Positions 35,914-44,400 of a DNA stretch of 64,000 nucleotides are shown here, piece by piece. The notes beneath the pieces were generated by a model. It had not been told where the DNA came from. It saw nothing but the letters and a program-made list of their open reading frames with translations, and did not search any database. A program made the translations under genes and the position numbers. The DNA lies in NCBI RefSeq assembly GCF_029714945.1, contig NZ_CP121634.1, positions 558,001 to 622,000 of the forward strand, read 5' to 3'. This DNA comes from Bradyrhizobium sp. CIAT3101. Its GTDB lineage: Bacteria > Pseudomonadota > Alphaproteobacteria > Rhizobiales > Xanthobacteraceae. Every line of letters starts with the position of its first letter. The stretch's first letter is position 1.

Positions 35914-36633
35914 ATGTCCAAACTCAGCGAAGCCACCCGCAACAAGCTCAAATCCGTCTCCACCGCGACCGTCGCCACCGCGCTGTTCAAGCGCGGCCTG
36001 CGCATCCAGATGATCCAGGATGTGCATCCGCTCGGGGCCGACCAGCCGACCATGGTCGGCGAGGCCTTCACGCTGCGTTACATGCCGGCGCGCGAGGATC
36101 TCAACACCATCGACGTCTTTAGGGATCACTCGCATCCGCAGCGCAAGGCGGTCGAGGATTGCCCGCCGGGCGCGGTGCTGGTGATGGACAGCCGCAAGGA
36201 CGCGCGCGCGGCCTCGGCCGGCGCGATCCTGGTGACGCGGTTGATGAAGCGCGGCGTCGCCGGCGTCGTCACCGACGGTGGCTTTCGCGACTCCGCCGAG
36301 ATCGCCAAGCTCGGCATCCCCGCCTATCATCACCGCCCCTCGGCGCCGACGAACCTCACGCTGCACCAGGCGATCGAGATCAACGTCCCGATCGGTTGCG
36401 GCGATGCGCCGGTGTTTCCCGGTGACGTCGTCCTCGGTGATGCCGACGGCGTCATCGTGATCCCCGCGCACCTTGCCGATGAGATCGCCAACGAAACGTT
36501 CGAGATGACCGCGTTCGAGGACTTCGTCACCGAGGAGGTCGGCAAAGGCCGCGGCATTTTCGGTCTCTATCCCGCGACCGATCCGCAGACGCTCACCGAC
36601 TTCGCGGAATGGCGGAAGAAGAACGGCCGGTAA
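35914..36633 (+). CDS. RraA-like / HMG-CHA aldolase family protein
   Basis: A 239-residue protein of the RraA-like fold, which includes class II pyruvate aldolases (4-hydroxy-4-methyl-2-oxoglutarate type) as well as RNase E inhibitors. The aldolase signature G-G-x-R-D is present in VVTDGGFRDSAEI, and GDVVLGDADGVIVIPAHLADEIA is the usual C-terminal landmark. Located 10 bp after the dehydratase, it is more likely an aldolase for the 2-keto acid than a ribonuclease regulator (inference from context). Confidence 0.85.
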   Translation: MSKLSEATRNKLKSVSTATVATALFKRGLRIQMIQDVHPLGADQPTMVGEAFTLRYMPAREDLNTIDVFRDHSHPQRKAVEDCPPGAVLVMDSRKDARAASAGAILVTRLMKRGVAGVVTDGGFRDSAEIAKLGIPAYHHRPSAPTNLTLHQAIEINVPIGCGDAPVFPGDVVLGDADGVIVIPAHLADEIANETFEMTAFEDFVTEEVGKGRGIFGLYPATDPQTLTDFAEWRKKNGR

Positions 36634-36711
36634 AGCCACGCATCACGACCACGTCAAGAAACAGGCCGGCCACATCAAGGTGCCGGCCTTTTACAAGCAG
36701 GGAGGACTTTT

Positions 36712-37803
36712 ATGAATTTCACGCGACGCAATCTCTTGACCGGCGCAGGGAGCGCGGCGGCTTCGATGCTGCTGGCCCGCGCGGCCGGCGCCCAGTCGTT
36801 TCCGTTCACGCCGGCCCAGCGCTATCCGGACCCGGCCGTCCAGATCCTCGATCCGAGTTTTACAAAATACCGACTCTATTCCTCGACGCTGGAGCAGGTT
36901 GCGACCGGCCTCCGTTGGGCCGAAGGCCCGGTCTACTTCCCGGAAGGCGGCTATCTGCTGTTCTCCGACATTCCCAACAACCGGATCATGAAGTTCGACG
37001 AGAAGACCGGGCAGACCAGCGTGTTCCGCGCCAACGCCAATTACGCCAACGGCAATGCGCGCGACCGTCAGGGTCGGCTCGTCACCTGCGAGCACTCCGT
37101 CACGCGCCGCATCACCCGTACCGAGAAGGACGGCAAGATCACCGTGCTTGCCGACAAGTTCGAGGGCAAGCGGCTGAACGCGCCGAACGACATCGTGGTG
37201 AAGTCGGACGACAGCATCTGGTTCACCGATCCCACCTTCGGCATCGGCGGCGAGTGGGAGGGCAAGAAGGAGAAGCCGGAGCAGGCCACCACCAACGTCT
37301 ACCGCATCGCCAAGGACGGCAAGCTCACCGCCGTGCTCACCGATCTCGTCAATCCCAACGGCATCGCCTTCTCGCCGGACGAGAAGAAGCTCTATGTCGT
37401 CGAGTGGAAGGGCACGCCCAATCGCAGCATCTGGAGCTACAATGTCGGCGACGACGGCTCGCTGAGCGGCAAGACCAAGCTGATCGATGCCGCGGATCAA
37501 GGCTCGCTCGACGGCTTCCGCGTCGACCGCGACGGCAATCTCTGGTGCGGCTGGGGCTCGAACGGCGCCTTGCAGTCCGAGCCGAGCGACGTCGGCGGCC
37601 GCAAGGTCTATCAGCTCAAGGGCAAGTCGGAAGACCTCGACGGCGTCATGGTGTTCAACCCCGAAGGTAAGCCGCTCGCCTTCATCAAGCTGCCCGAACG
37701 CTGCGAAAATCTCTGCTTCGGCGGTCCGAAGAACAACCGCCTCTATATGGCGAGCTGCCACTCGATCTACGCGCTCTATGTCGAGACGCAGGGCGCGGTG
37801 TGA
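36712..37803 (+). CDS. SMP-30/gluconolactonase-family protein with Tat signal
   Basis: A 363-residue beta-propeller. The N-terminus FTRRNLLTGAGSAAASMLLARAAGA is a Tat signal (twin Arg plus a hydrophobic stretch), so the folded enzyme is exported to the periplasm. The mature part has SMP-30 landmarks: LRWAEGPVYFPEGGYLLFSDI, LNAPNDIVVKSDDSIWFTDPTFG and LVNPNGIAFSPDEKKLYVVEW, which include the metal-ligand Glu and Asn/Asp. It probably opens a sugar lactone outside the membrane to give the acid the importer takes up. Last gene of the operon; a hairpin follows. Confidence 0.9.
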   Translation: MNFTRRNLLTGAGSAAASMLLARAAGAQSFPFTPAQRYPDPAVQILDPSFTKYRLYSSTLEQVATGLRWAEGPVYFPEGGYLLFSDIPNNRIMKFDEKTGQTSVFRANANYANGNARDRQGRLVTCEHSVTRRITRTEKDGKITVLADKFEGKRLNAPNDIVVKSDDSIWFTDPTFGIGGEWEGKKEKPEQATTNVYRIAKDGKLTAVLTDLVNPNGIAFSPDEKKLYVVEWKGTPNRSIWSYNVGDDGSLSGKTKLIDAADQGSLDGFRVDRDGNLWCGWGSNGALQSEPSDVGGRKVYQLKGKSEDLDGVMVFNPEGKPLAFIKLPERCENLCFGGPKNNRLYMASCHSIYALYVETQGAV

Positions 37804-37810
37804 GGACGGC

Positions 37811-37834
37811 TGTGGGGCGGTAACTCGCCCCACA
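37811..37834 (+). terminator. Hairpin after the sugar-acid operon
   Basis: TGTGGGGCG, a 6-nt loop, and the exact complement CGCCCCACA start 8 bp after the lactonase stop. The stem is 9 bp and GC-rich. No T-run follows, so it is a plausible but unproven terminator. Confidence 0.5.
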
Positions 37835-37842
37835 AACTCCGC

Positions 37843-37870
37843 CGTCGTCCCGGCGTTCGCCGGGACGACG
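37843..37870. repeat. Short palindromic repeat unit
   Basis: A 13-bp stem (CGTCGTCCCGGCG and its complement) with a 2-nt loop lies between two convergent genes. The same core CGTCGTCCCGGCG occurs in both arms of the element at 40089-40258, so this looks like a half copy of that family. Confidence 0.7.
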
Positions 37871-37883
37871 TCTGTGGATGTCG

Positions 37884-39992
37884 CTACACCCCGGCCTCCG
37901 CCATCCCCGTCGCCCACAGCGCGAACGCATAGACGATCGCGACCTCGTCGAGCCGGTCAAAGCGTCCCGAGGCGCCGCCGTGGCCGGCGCCCATGTTGGT
38001 GCGGAGCAGGACAGGGCCGCCGCCGCTCATGGTCGCGCGAAGACGCGCGATCCATTTGGCCGGCTCCCAATAGGTGACGCGGGGATCGGTCAAGCCGCCC
38101 ATCGCCAGGATGGCCGGATAGTCCTTGGCCGCGACATTGTCGTAGGGCGAGTAGGACAGGATGGTGCGGAAATCCTTCTTGCTCTCGATCGGGTTGCCCC
38201 ATTCCGGCCATTCCGGCGGCGTCAGCGGCAGCGTGTCGTCGAGCATGGTATTGAGCACATCGACGAACGGCACTTCGGCGACGATGCCGGCGAACAATTC
38301 ACCGGCGCGGTTCGCGACCGCGCCCATCAGCATGCCGCCGGCCGATCCGCCATGGCCGACGATACGCTTGGCGCTCGTGTATTTCGCATCGATCAGCGCG
38401 CGGGCACTGGCGGCGAAATCGTCGAACGAATTGGTCTTCTTCTCGCGCTTGCCGTCGAGATACCAGCCCCAGCCCTTGTCGGCGCCGCCGCGGATATGGG
38501 CGATGGCGTAGACGAAGCCGCGGTCGACCAGCGACAAACGGTTGGCGTTGAACGAGGCCGGCATCGCCATGCCGTAGGAGCCGTAGCCATAGAGCAGCAG
38601 CGGCGCCGCGCCGTCGAGCTCGAGCCCGCGACGATAGAGGATCGAGACCGGCACCTCGGCGCCGTCCTGCGCCTTCGCCATGATGCGCGTGGTGACGTAG
38701 TCGGCCGCATCGTGGCCGGACGGAATCTCCTGGCGCTTGCGCAAGGTGCGCGTGCGCCTGGCCATGTCGTAGTCGTAGACCTCCGACGGCGTCGTCATCG
38801 ACGAATAGGCAAAGCGCAAAGTCGTCGTGTCGAATTCGTAGGAGCCCATCGTGTCCAGCGAGTAGGCGGCCTCGTCGAAGGCGATGGCGTGCTCTTCTCC
38901 GCCGGCGAGTTCGCGGATCACGATCGCCGGCAGCGCGTTGGCGCGCTCCAGCCGCACCAGATGGCCGGCATAGAGATCGAGGTCGATGATGTAGATGCCG
39001 GGACGATAGGGGATCAGGTCGCGCCAGTTCTTCCGCTCGGGTTGGCTGAGCGGCGCGGTGACGATCTTGAAGTCGATGGCGTCGTCGGCATTGGTGAGGA
39101 TGAAGAGCTCGTCGCCGCGATCGGCGAGCGAATATTGCACGCCCTCTTCGCGCGCCGCGACGAGACGCGGCGGCGCGTCCGGATGGGTGAGATCGATCAG
39201 CCGCTGCTCGCTGGTCTCGTGGTCGCCACCGGCGATCACGCAGAAGCGGCCGCTGGTGCTCTCATGCAGATGGGTGAACCAGCCGGAATCCTGTTCCTCA
39301 TAGACCAGCGTATCGTCGGCCTGCCTGGTGCCGAGCCTGTGCCGCCACACCTGCATCGGACGGTGATTGTCGTCGAGCTTCACATAGAAGAAGGATTTCG
39401 CATCCTTGCTCCAGACCACGCCGCCGTCGGTCTCCTCGACGACGTCGTCGAGGTCGTTGCCATCCGCCCAGTCGCGCACGCGGATCGTGAAATATTCCGA
39501 ACCCTTGGTGTCGGCGCTCCAGGCCTGTAGCTTGTGATCGTCCGAGTGGCGGCTGCCGCCGAACTTGAAGTATTTGTGGTCCTTGGCAAGCGCATCGCCG
39601 TCGAGCACGATATGGCTTTCGCCGCCGTCACGCGGCATGCGGCCGAACAATTCATGCTGGCCGCCCTCGCGAAACTTGCGGAAATAGGCGAACGGTCCAT
39701 CCGGCGACGGCACGCTGGAATCATCTTCCTTGATACGCCCGCGCATCTCGCGCACCAGCGTCTTCTGCAGGCCTGCCGTGTGGCCGAGCAGGCTCTCGGT
39801 GTAGCCGTTCTCCTCATCCAGATATTTGCGGATGTCGGGATCGAGCACCTTGGGATCGCGCAGCACCTCCTGCCATTTCGCGTCCTTCAGCCAGGCATAG
39901 TCGTCGGTGACGGTGATGCCGTGGTGGGTGAAGGAATGCGGCCGGCGCGGGGCGACGGGAGCGGTCGGGGTCGTGCTGGCGGATTTGGGCAA
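37884..39992 (-). CDS. ptrB: Oligopeptidase B-type prolyl oligopeptidase family (S9) peptidase
   Basis: A 702-residue serine peptidase that would cut after basic residues in short peptides. The N-terminal half is the beta-propeller that gates substrate (DDYAWLKD, KDHKYFKFGGSRHSDDHKL, VVWSKDAKSFFYVKLDDNHRP). The C-terminal alpha/beta hydrolase half has the nucleophile Ser in GHGGSAGGMLMG, the Asp in GGLTDPRV and the His in MGAGHGGASGR. No signal peptide is seen, so it is cytoplasmic. The frame's only suitable start is TTG 39992, supported by GAGGA upstream. Confidence 0.92.
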   Translation of the reverse strand: MPKSASTTPTAPVAPRRPHSFTHHGITVTDDYAWLKDAKWQEVLRDPKVLDPDIRKYLDEENGYTESLLGHTAGLQKTLVREMRGRIKEDDSSVPSPDGPFAYFRKFREGGQHELFGRMPRDGGESHIVLDGDALAKDHKYFKFGGSRHSDDHKLQAWSADTKGSEYFTIRVRDWADGNDLDDVVEETDGGVVWSKDAKSFFYVKLDDNHRPMQVWRHRLGTRQADDTLVYEEQDSGWFTHLHESTSGRFCVIAGGDHETSEQRLIDLTHPDAPPRLVAAREEGVQYSLADRGDELFILTNADDAIDFKIVTAPLSQPERKNWRDLIPYRPGIYIIDLDLYAGHLVRLERANALPAIVIRELAGGEEHAIAFDEAAYSLDTMGSYEFDTTTLRFAYSSMTTPSEVYDYDMARRTRTLRKRQEIPSGHDAADYVTTRIMAKAQDGAEVPVSILYRRGLELDGAAPLLLYGYGSYGMAMPASFNANRLSLVDRGFVYAIAHIRGGADKGWGWYLDGKREKKTNSFDDFAASARALIDAKYTSAKRIVGHGGSAGGMLMGAVANRAGELFAGIVAEVPFVDVLNTMLDDTLPLTPPEWPEWGNPIESKKDFRTILSYSPYDNVAAKDYPAILAMGGLTDPRVTYWEPAKWIARLRATMSGGGPVLLRTNMGAGHGGASGRFDRLDEVAIVYAFALWATGMAEAGV

Positions 39993-40088
39993 ATCGATCC
40001 TCGATACAGCCGGAGTGTCTGGCCTCTATATCAGATCGAATGTGGGGGATTTAAAGAAGGCGAATGTGGCTGTGAGGCTCAGGCCCTC

Positions 40089-40258
40089 GCCACACATTCC
40101 GCCGTCGTCCCGGCGAACGCCGGGACCCATAACCCCAGCGAGGAGTTTGGCGAAGACTGGCAGTTAAGAGGTCTTCCCGCGGTACACCCACCGCGGGCAA
40201 CCGATAGATCACGCGGTATGGGTCCCGGCTTTCGCCGGGACGACACCGAGTGTGTGGC
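40089..40258. repeat. Palindromic intergenic element with 40-bp arms
   Basis: Left arm 40089-40129 (GCCACACATTCC...GGGACCCA) and right arm 40219-40258 are near-perfect inverted copies of each other. Each contains the CCCGGCG/CGCCGGG hairpin. The centre holds a further hairpin around CCGCGG. It sits just after the 3' end of the minus-strand aminotransferase gene. Confidence 0.78.
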
Positions 40259-40270
40259 GTGCGCCTGCGC

Positions 40271-41458
40271 CTACACCGCCACCTGCTCGCCCAGATACGC
40301 CACCGCCGCCTCGAGCCCGCCCTTGCCGTGCGGGATCTTCAGCGCGTTGAGGCCGACCTCGATCACGCCCAACGTGCCGAGCAGCATCGGTGCGTTGACA
40401 TGGCCCATATGGGCGATGCGGAACGCTTGTCCGGAGAGATCGCCGATGCCGGTGCCGAGCACGACGCCGCATTTCTCCTTGCAATAGCGCTGCAGCACCG
40501 CGGGATCATGGCCGGTGGTCATGGTCACCGTGGTCACGGTGTTGGAGCGCTCGTGAGGTTCGGCGACGTTGAAGCCGAGCACCTGGCCCTCCGTCCACGC
40601 ACCGACGGCGCGTCGCGTGGCCTCTCCAAGCAGGGCGTGGCGGCGGAACGCGTTCTCCAGCCCTTCCTCGTGAATGAGATCGATGGCCTGGCGCAGCGCG
40701 AACAGCAGATGCACCGGTGCGGTGCCGGCATATTTGCGATAATTCTCCGTGCCCTCGCGCTCGCTCCAGCTCCAATACGGCGTCGCCATGTTGGCGCGTC
40801 TGTGGACCTCCTGCGCGCGTGCGCTGGCGGCCACGAAGCCAAGGCCGGGCGGTGTCATCAGGCCCTTTTGCGAGCCGGACATCGCGACGTCGACGCCCCA
40901 TTTGTCCATCTCGAACGGCATGCAGCCGAGCGAGGCGACGGTGTCGACCATGTACAGCGCGGGATGGCCGGCCGCCTTGATGGCCTTGCCGATCGCCTCG
41001 ATGTCGTTCTGCACGCCCGAGGCGGTGTCGATCTGAACGACGACCACGGCCTTGATCTTGTGCTCGGTGTCGCGGCGCAGCCGCTCCTCGACCTCGTGCG
41101 GCCGCACGGCGCGGCGCCAGTCGCCCTTGAGCACCTCGACCTCGGCGCCCATCAAGGCTGCCGCATTGCCCCAGCCGATCGCAAACCGTCCGCTCTCCAG
41201 CACCAGCACCTTGTCGCCGCGCGACAGCACGTTGCTCAGCGCGGCTTCCCAGGCGCCGTGGCCGTTGGCGATGTAGATGTAGGACTTGCCCTTGGTCGCG
41301 AACAAACCAGAGATGTCGCGCAGCAGGCTCTCGGTCAGGTCGAGCATCTCCCTGGAATAGATGTCGATCGCCGGACGATGCATCGCCTGCAGCACCGCGT
41401 CGGGCATCGTGGTGGGCCCGGGGATGGCCAGAAATTCCCGGCCCGCGCGAACGGTCAT
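40271..41458 (-). CDS. Class V aminotransferase, serine-glyoxylate / alanine-glyoxylate type
   Basis: A 395-residue PLP enzyme. It begins with REFLAIPGPTTMPDAVLQAM, the family's typical N-terminus. The PLP-lysine lies in MSGSQKGLMTPPGLGFV and the cofactor Asp in YMVDTVASLG. Such enzymes move the amino group from serine or alanine to glyoxylate; in methylotrophs SgaA serves the serine cycle. No other serine-cycle gene is nearby, so the physiological role is open. AAGGAAG lies about 9 bp upstream of the ATG. Confidence 0.88.
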   Translation of the reverse strand: MTVRAGREFLAIPGPTTMPDAVLQAMHRPAIDIYSREMLDLTESLLRDISGLFATKGKSYIYIANGHGAWEAALSNVLSRGDKVLVLESGRFAIGWGNAAALMGAEVEVLKGDWRRAVRPHEVEERLRRDTEHKIKAVVVVQIDTASGVQNDIEAIGKAIKAAGHPALYMVDTVASLGCMPFEMDKWGVDVAMSGSQKGLMTPPGLGFVAASARAQEVHRRANMATPYWSWSEREGTENYRKYAGTAPVHLLFALRQAIDLIHEEGLENAFRRHALLGEATRRAVGAWTEGQVLGFNVAEPHERSNTVTTVTMTTGHDPAVLQRYCKEKCGVVLGTGIGDLSGQAFRIAHMGHVNAPMLLGTLGVIEVGLNALKIPHGKGGLEAAVAYLGEQVAV

Positions 41459-41619
41459 TGCTATCTTCCTTGTGTCGTGAAGACTGTCTGGAGGGTTGCT
41501 TCGTTACGCTTTTACGCGCCGGCGGCCTGCAAGAAAAGCGCGCAAAACGCAGGTCTGGGGCTCTTTGTTTTGAGCATGGTCTGGTCGGAAAACCGCGTCA
41601 CACTTTTCCGGACCATGCT

Positions 41620-42345
41620 CTATCTCTTGGTTTCCCGGCAGCCGGCGGCCTCGGCCTCCTCGACCGAACAGAACCAGCGGGTGCCCTTGCTGATCTTCAT
41701 CTTGATCTGGGTGTACCAGCGGCTGGTCGGGGTATGGTAGATGCACTCGCCGGCGGTGTTGACGTTGCCCTTGATGGTGCAGTCCGGCGAGGGCGCAACC
41801 GGCCCCGAGGCCGAGGCGAGCAGCACCGAATGGGCGCCTTCGGGCGGCTTGGTGGCGCCCAGAATCGTCGTCTTCTTGTTGCGCACGCGCCAGTCCCAGG
41901 GGGCGATGAAGGCGCCCTGCCACATCCCGGCTTTCGCCTCACGCGCGGCAGCTTCGTCGGCCTCGTAGTCCTTGGAGATGCGGACATAGGCCAGCGCCCA
42001 GCCACTGCGCACCAGCCATTTCTGGATGTCTTCGCCGCCGACCTCGCAGCGCGCCACCGTGCGGCCGCGCCGGTCGATCGAGCGGGCATGGCAGACCCAG
42101 TTCTTGCCCTCGGTGTATTTGGCGAGTTCGTCGCGTGCGGCGACGCCGCAGGTCCAGCGCTCGGATTTGTTGTTGAGGCAGAGCTGGTCGGCCGATGGCG
42201 CGTCGATGCCGCCAAGCCGGATCCGCGTGTTGCCGATCAGGACGGAATCGCCATCACGGACCTTGGCGGTGCCGGTGATGTCGGCCGCCTGCGCCAGCGA
42301 AGGCAGGCTGAGCAGAGACAGCGCAATCAGGAATTTTCGCAACAT
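41620..42345 (-). CDS. Secreted thermonuclease-fold (SNase-like) protein
   Basis: A 241-residue protein with a signal peptide (LRKFLIALSLLSLPSLAQA) and an SNase domain (about 22-150: KVRDGDSVLIGNTRIRLGGIDAP ... DRRGRTVARC ... LVRSGWALAYVRIS). The Arg and Asp of the active site are kept. The Glu that normally follows DAP (DTPE/DAPE) is Ser here, so nuclease activity is uncertain. A C-terminal extension with two cysteines (DCTIKGNVNTAGECIYH) precedes a Tyr/Trp-rich tail. ATG 42345 is used; ATGs at 42357 and 42369 would lengthen the signal peptide only. Confidence 0.85.
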   Translation of the reverse strand: MLRKFLIALSLLSLPSLAQAADITGTAKVRDGDSVLIGNTRIRLGGIDAPSADQLCLNNKSERWTCGVAARDELAKYTEGKNWVCHARSIDRRGRTVARCEVGGEDIQKWLVRSGWALAYVRISKDYEADEAAAREAKAGMWQGAFIAPWDWRVRNKKTTILGATKPPEGAHSVLLASASGPVAPSPDCTIKGNVNTAGECIYHTPTSRWYTQIKMKISKGTRWFCSVEEAEAAGCRETKR

Positions 42346-42473
42346 GCCGGTCCGCATTGTCGTCCGCATCGTCTTGGGAACTTGATAAGCCGCGCAATTG
42401 TGGTCGGCTTTGGGCCACGCGACCAGCATATGCCTAACGGAGAGGCTTTCAACTTCCCGTCATTGCGGACTTG

Positions 42474-42663
42474 CTTACCCTCCCCTGGAGGGGGAGGGTC
42501 GATCGCGCGAAGCGCGAGCGGGGTGGGGTGACAGTCTCTCCGCGATCAACAGTGCCCGAGTGGAGAGATCACCCCACCCCGTCACGCAATCTCGCTTCGC
42601 TCGATCACGTGCCGACCCTCGAGCGAGCTACGCTCGTCTCGGACCCCTCCAGGGGAGGGTAAG
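42474..42663. repeat. Long palindromic intergenic element
   Basis: A 190-bp element between two minus-strand genes. It begins CTTACCCTCCCCTGGAG and ends with the inverse CTCCAGGGGAGGGTAAG. Internal inverted segments (GGTGGGGTGA / TCACCCCACC) extend the pairing towards the centre. It begins 10 bp downstream (in coordinates) of no gene start but ends 10 bp from the stop of the gene at 42673. Confidence 0.78.
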
Positions 42664-42672
42664 AGCACGACC

Positions 42673-44400
42673 TCACCGTCCCGCCATCGCCCGCTTCGCC
42701 ACCGCCAGTCCCATCAACACGAACGCCGACGTCACCTCGGGCCCGCCGACCAGGATCCGCGTCGGGGTCTTCATCTTGTTCCATTCATAGGCGCGGAACG
42801 GGCCGCGGCGGCCGCCTTCACCGAGGGCATCGACGATCACGTTCAGAGCGGGGGCAAAGGCGCGCGGGTCGGCGCCGAGATGGCCGAGCGCGATCAGCGC
42901 CAGTGCCGCGTCGAACACGTTCATTTCCGCCGCCATCAGCTCGCCCTTGACGTAGGACAGCACGCGATGGCGGATGAAATCGAAATCGCCATCGGGATCG
43001 ATCGCGGCCTGCGCGCCCAGCGGCAGCGCCAGGAAGGCGGCATAGCAGCGGCCGAAATAGGCGCTGTAGAGCTCCGGCAGATAATAGATGTGCGAGCGCG
43101 GATTGGCGAAGGCGCCGCTCGCCGCCAGCCGCTTCTGGAAGCCGATGATGCGATGCACGGTCGCGAGCCGCGCCGGCGTCTCCAGAATCTTCCAGCGCGC
43201 CAGGTTGCGAAAGCTCACTTCGAGAATGTCGAGATTGAGCGTCGGATCGAGATCGTTGCCGTAGGGGCGCTCGCCCTTGAGGTTGTCGATCCAGGTCGCA
43301 ACGCCGCCCTCGTAATCGATATTGTCGTTGAGCGGCACCGTCACGCGCGGCTCGTTGACACCCGCATGCACCTGGTAGCCCGAATAGAAATCCAGCAGCG
43401 GCTGGTCGATGATCGCATCGGTGCAGCCGGCCTGCGTCGCCGCGGAGATCGAGCACGCCGTGGTGTCGCAATCCGGCACATAGACGCCGAAGCCGAGGTC
43501 CTGCTTGATCTGCGCAAAATAGCGCGAAAAGCGCGGATGCGGCGCCGGCGCGAGCGCGGTGATGACGTTGAAGCGCTGGCCGTCGATACCTTCGACTTCT
43601 TCGCGGCTGATGTTGACGCAGAAATCGACCATGTCGGCGATCGCGCGCTCGGCCGCGGTCTTGTCGGCGGGGGTGGCGAGCCCGGTCTCGACGTAGCTGA
43701 GCAATGCTTCAATGAAGAACGCGTCGTAATAGGCCGAGCGGTGGCGGATCTGCACCGGCTCCCACATCGGTTCGGCAATGCCGCGCCAGGGCGGGTTGAC
43801 CACGGCGGCGGCCTTCGAGCGCGCGATGAAGACGCGGGCGAGGTTGAACAGCAGCGACGAATTCTTGTAGCCGCGCGCGTTCAGCCCGGTGAGCGCCATG
43901 ATCAGCTCGCGCCCGCGGAAGTCGGGATCGCCGATCAGGTTGAACGCGGCATAGGTCGGCAGGAAACCGTTCTTGCGGTACGAGCCGAGCAGATGCTGCG
44001 CGCAATCGCGGATCACGCCATCGATGTGCGATTGCGCCGGCATCGCGCCGACGAAATTGACCGGCGGCGGTTTTGGATGGTCGAGCGCGATGGTGTCGAC
44101 GAGGTCGGCAATGGGCTGGCCGACCGCAGCCCAGTCGGGCTCGGTCTCGTCGCGGGCGCGGACCAAAGCCGCGCGCAGCCGGGTCAGCCTGGCCTCGTCA
44201 CGCAGCTCGCTCAGGCCGGCGCGGCGCAGCAACACCCGCAGCGCGGGATTGCCGAGCGCGGTCTTGTAGAATTTTGCCAGGTGCGGATCGCCGTTGCTTG
44301 TAGCAGACAATACAGGATCGCAGACGTCATAAAGGGAGGGGCCGTCTTTGCGCGCCGTCAGCGCCCGGCACGCGGCTCCTGCGAAATAATGAAAGCTCAT
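42673..44400 (-). CDS. Conserved hypothetical 575-residue protein
   Basis: A large soluble protein with no signal peptide or membrane helix. It appears almost wholly helical with regularly spaced aromatic and Arg-rich motifs (MWEPVQIRHRSAYYDAFFIEALLSYVETG, GYQVHAGVNEPRVTVPLNDNIDYEGGVATWIDNL, HIYYLPELYSAYFGRCYAAF). The pattern recalls alpha/alpha-toroid or helical-repeat proteins, but I cannot assign a family. AGGT lies about 7 bp upstream of the ATG. A perfect CRP-type palindrome lies about 100 bp upstream, shared with the divergent caspase-fold gene. Confidence 0.75.
   Translation of the reverse strand: MSFHYFAGAACRALTARKDGPSLYDVCDPVLSATSNGDPHLAKFYKTALGNPALRVLLRRAGLSELRDEARLTRLRAALVRARDETEPDWAAVGQPIADLVDTIALDHPKPPPVNFVGAMPAQSHIDGVIRDCAQHLLGSYRKNGFLPTYAAFNLIGDPDFRGRELIMALTGLNARGYKNSSLLFNLARVFIARSKAAAVVNPPWRGIAEPMWEPVQIRHRSAYYDAFFIEALLSYVETGLATPADKTAAERAIADMVDFCVNISREEVEGIDGQRFNVITALAPAPHPRFSRYFAQIKQDLGFGVYVPDCDTTACSISAATQAGCTDAIIDQPLLDFYSGYQVHAGVNEPRVTVPLNDNIDYEGGVATWIDNLKGERPYGNDLDPTLNLDILEVSFRNLARWKILETPARLATVHRIIGFQKRLAASGAFANPRSHIYYLPELYSAYFGRCYAAFLALPLGAQAAIDPDGDFDFIRHRVLSYVKGELMAAEMNVFDAALALIALGHLGADPRAFAPALNVIVDALGEGGRRGPFRAYEWNKMKTPTRILVGGPEVTSAFVLMGLAVAKRAMAGR

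Noticed and set aside
37878..39530. A 550-codon frame antisense to oligopeptidase B
   Set aside because: The opposite strand carries a complete peptidase with catalytic triad; the antisense translation has no recognisable feature.
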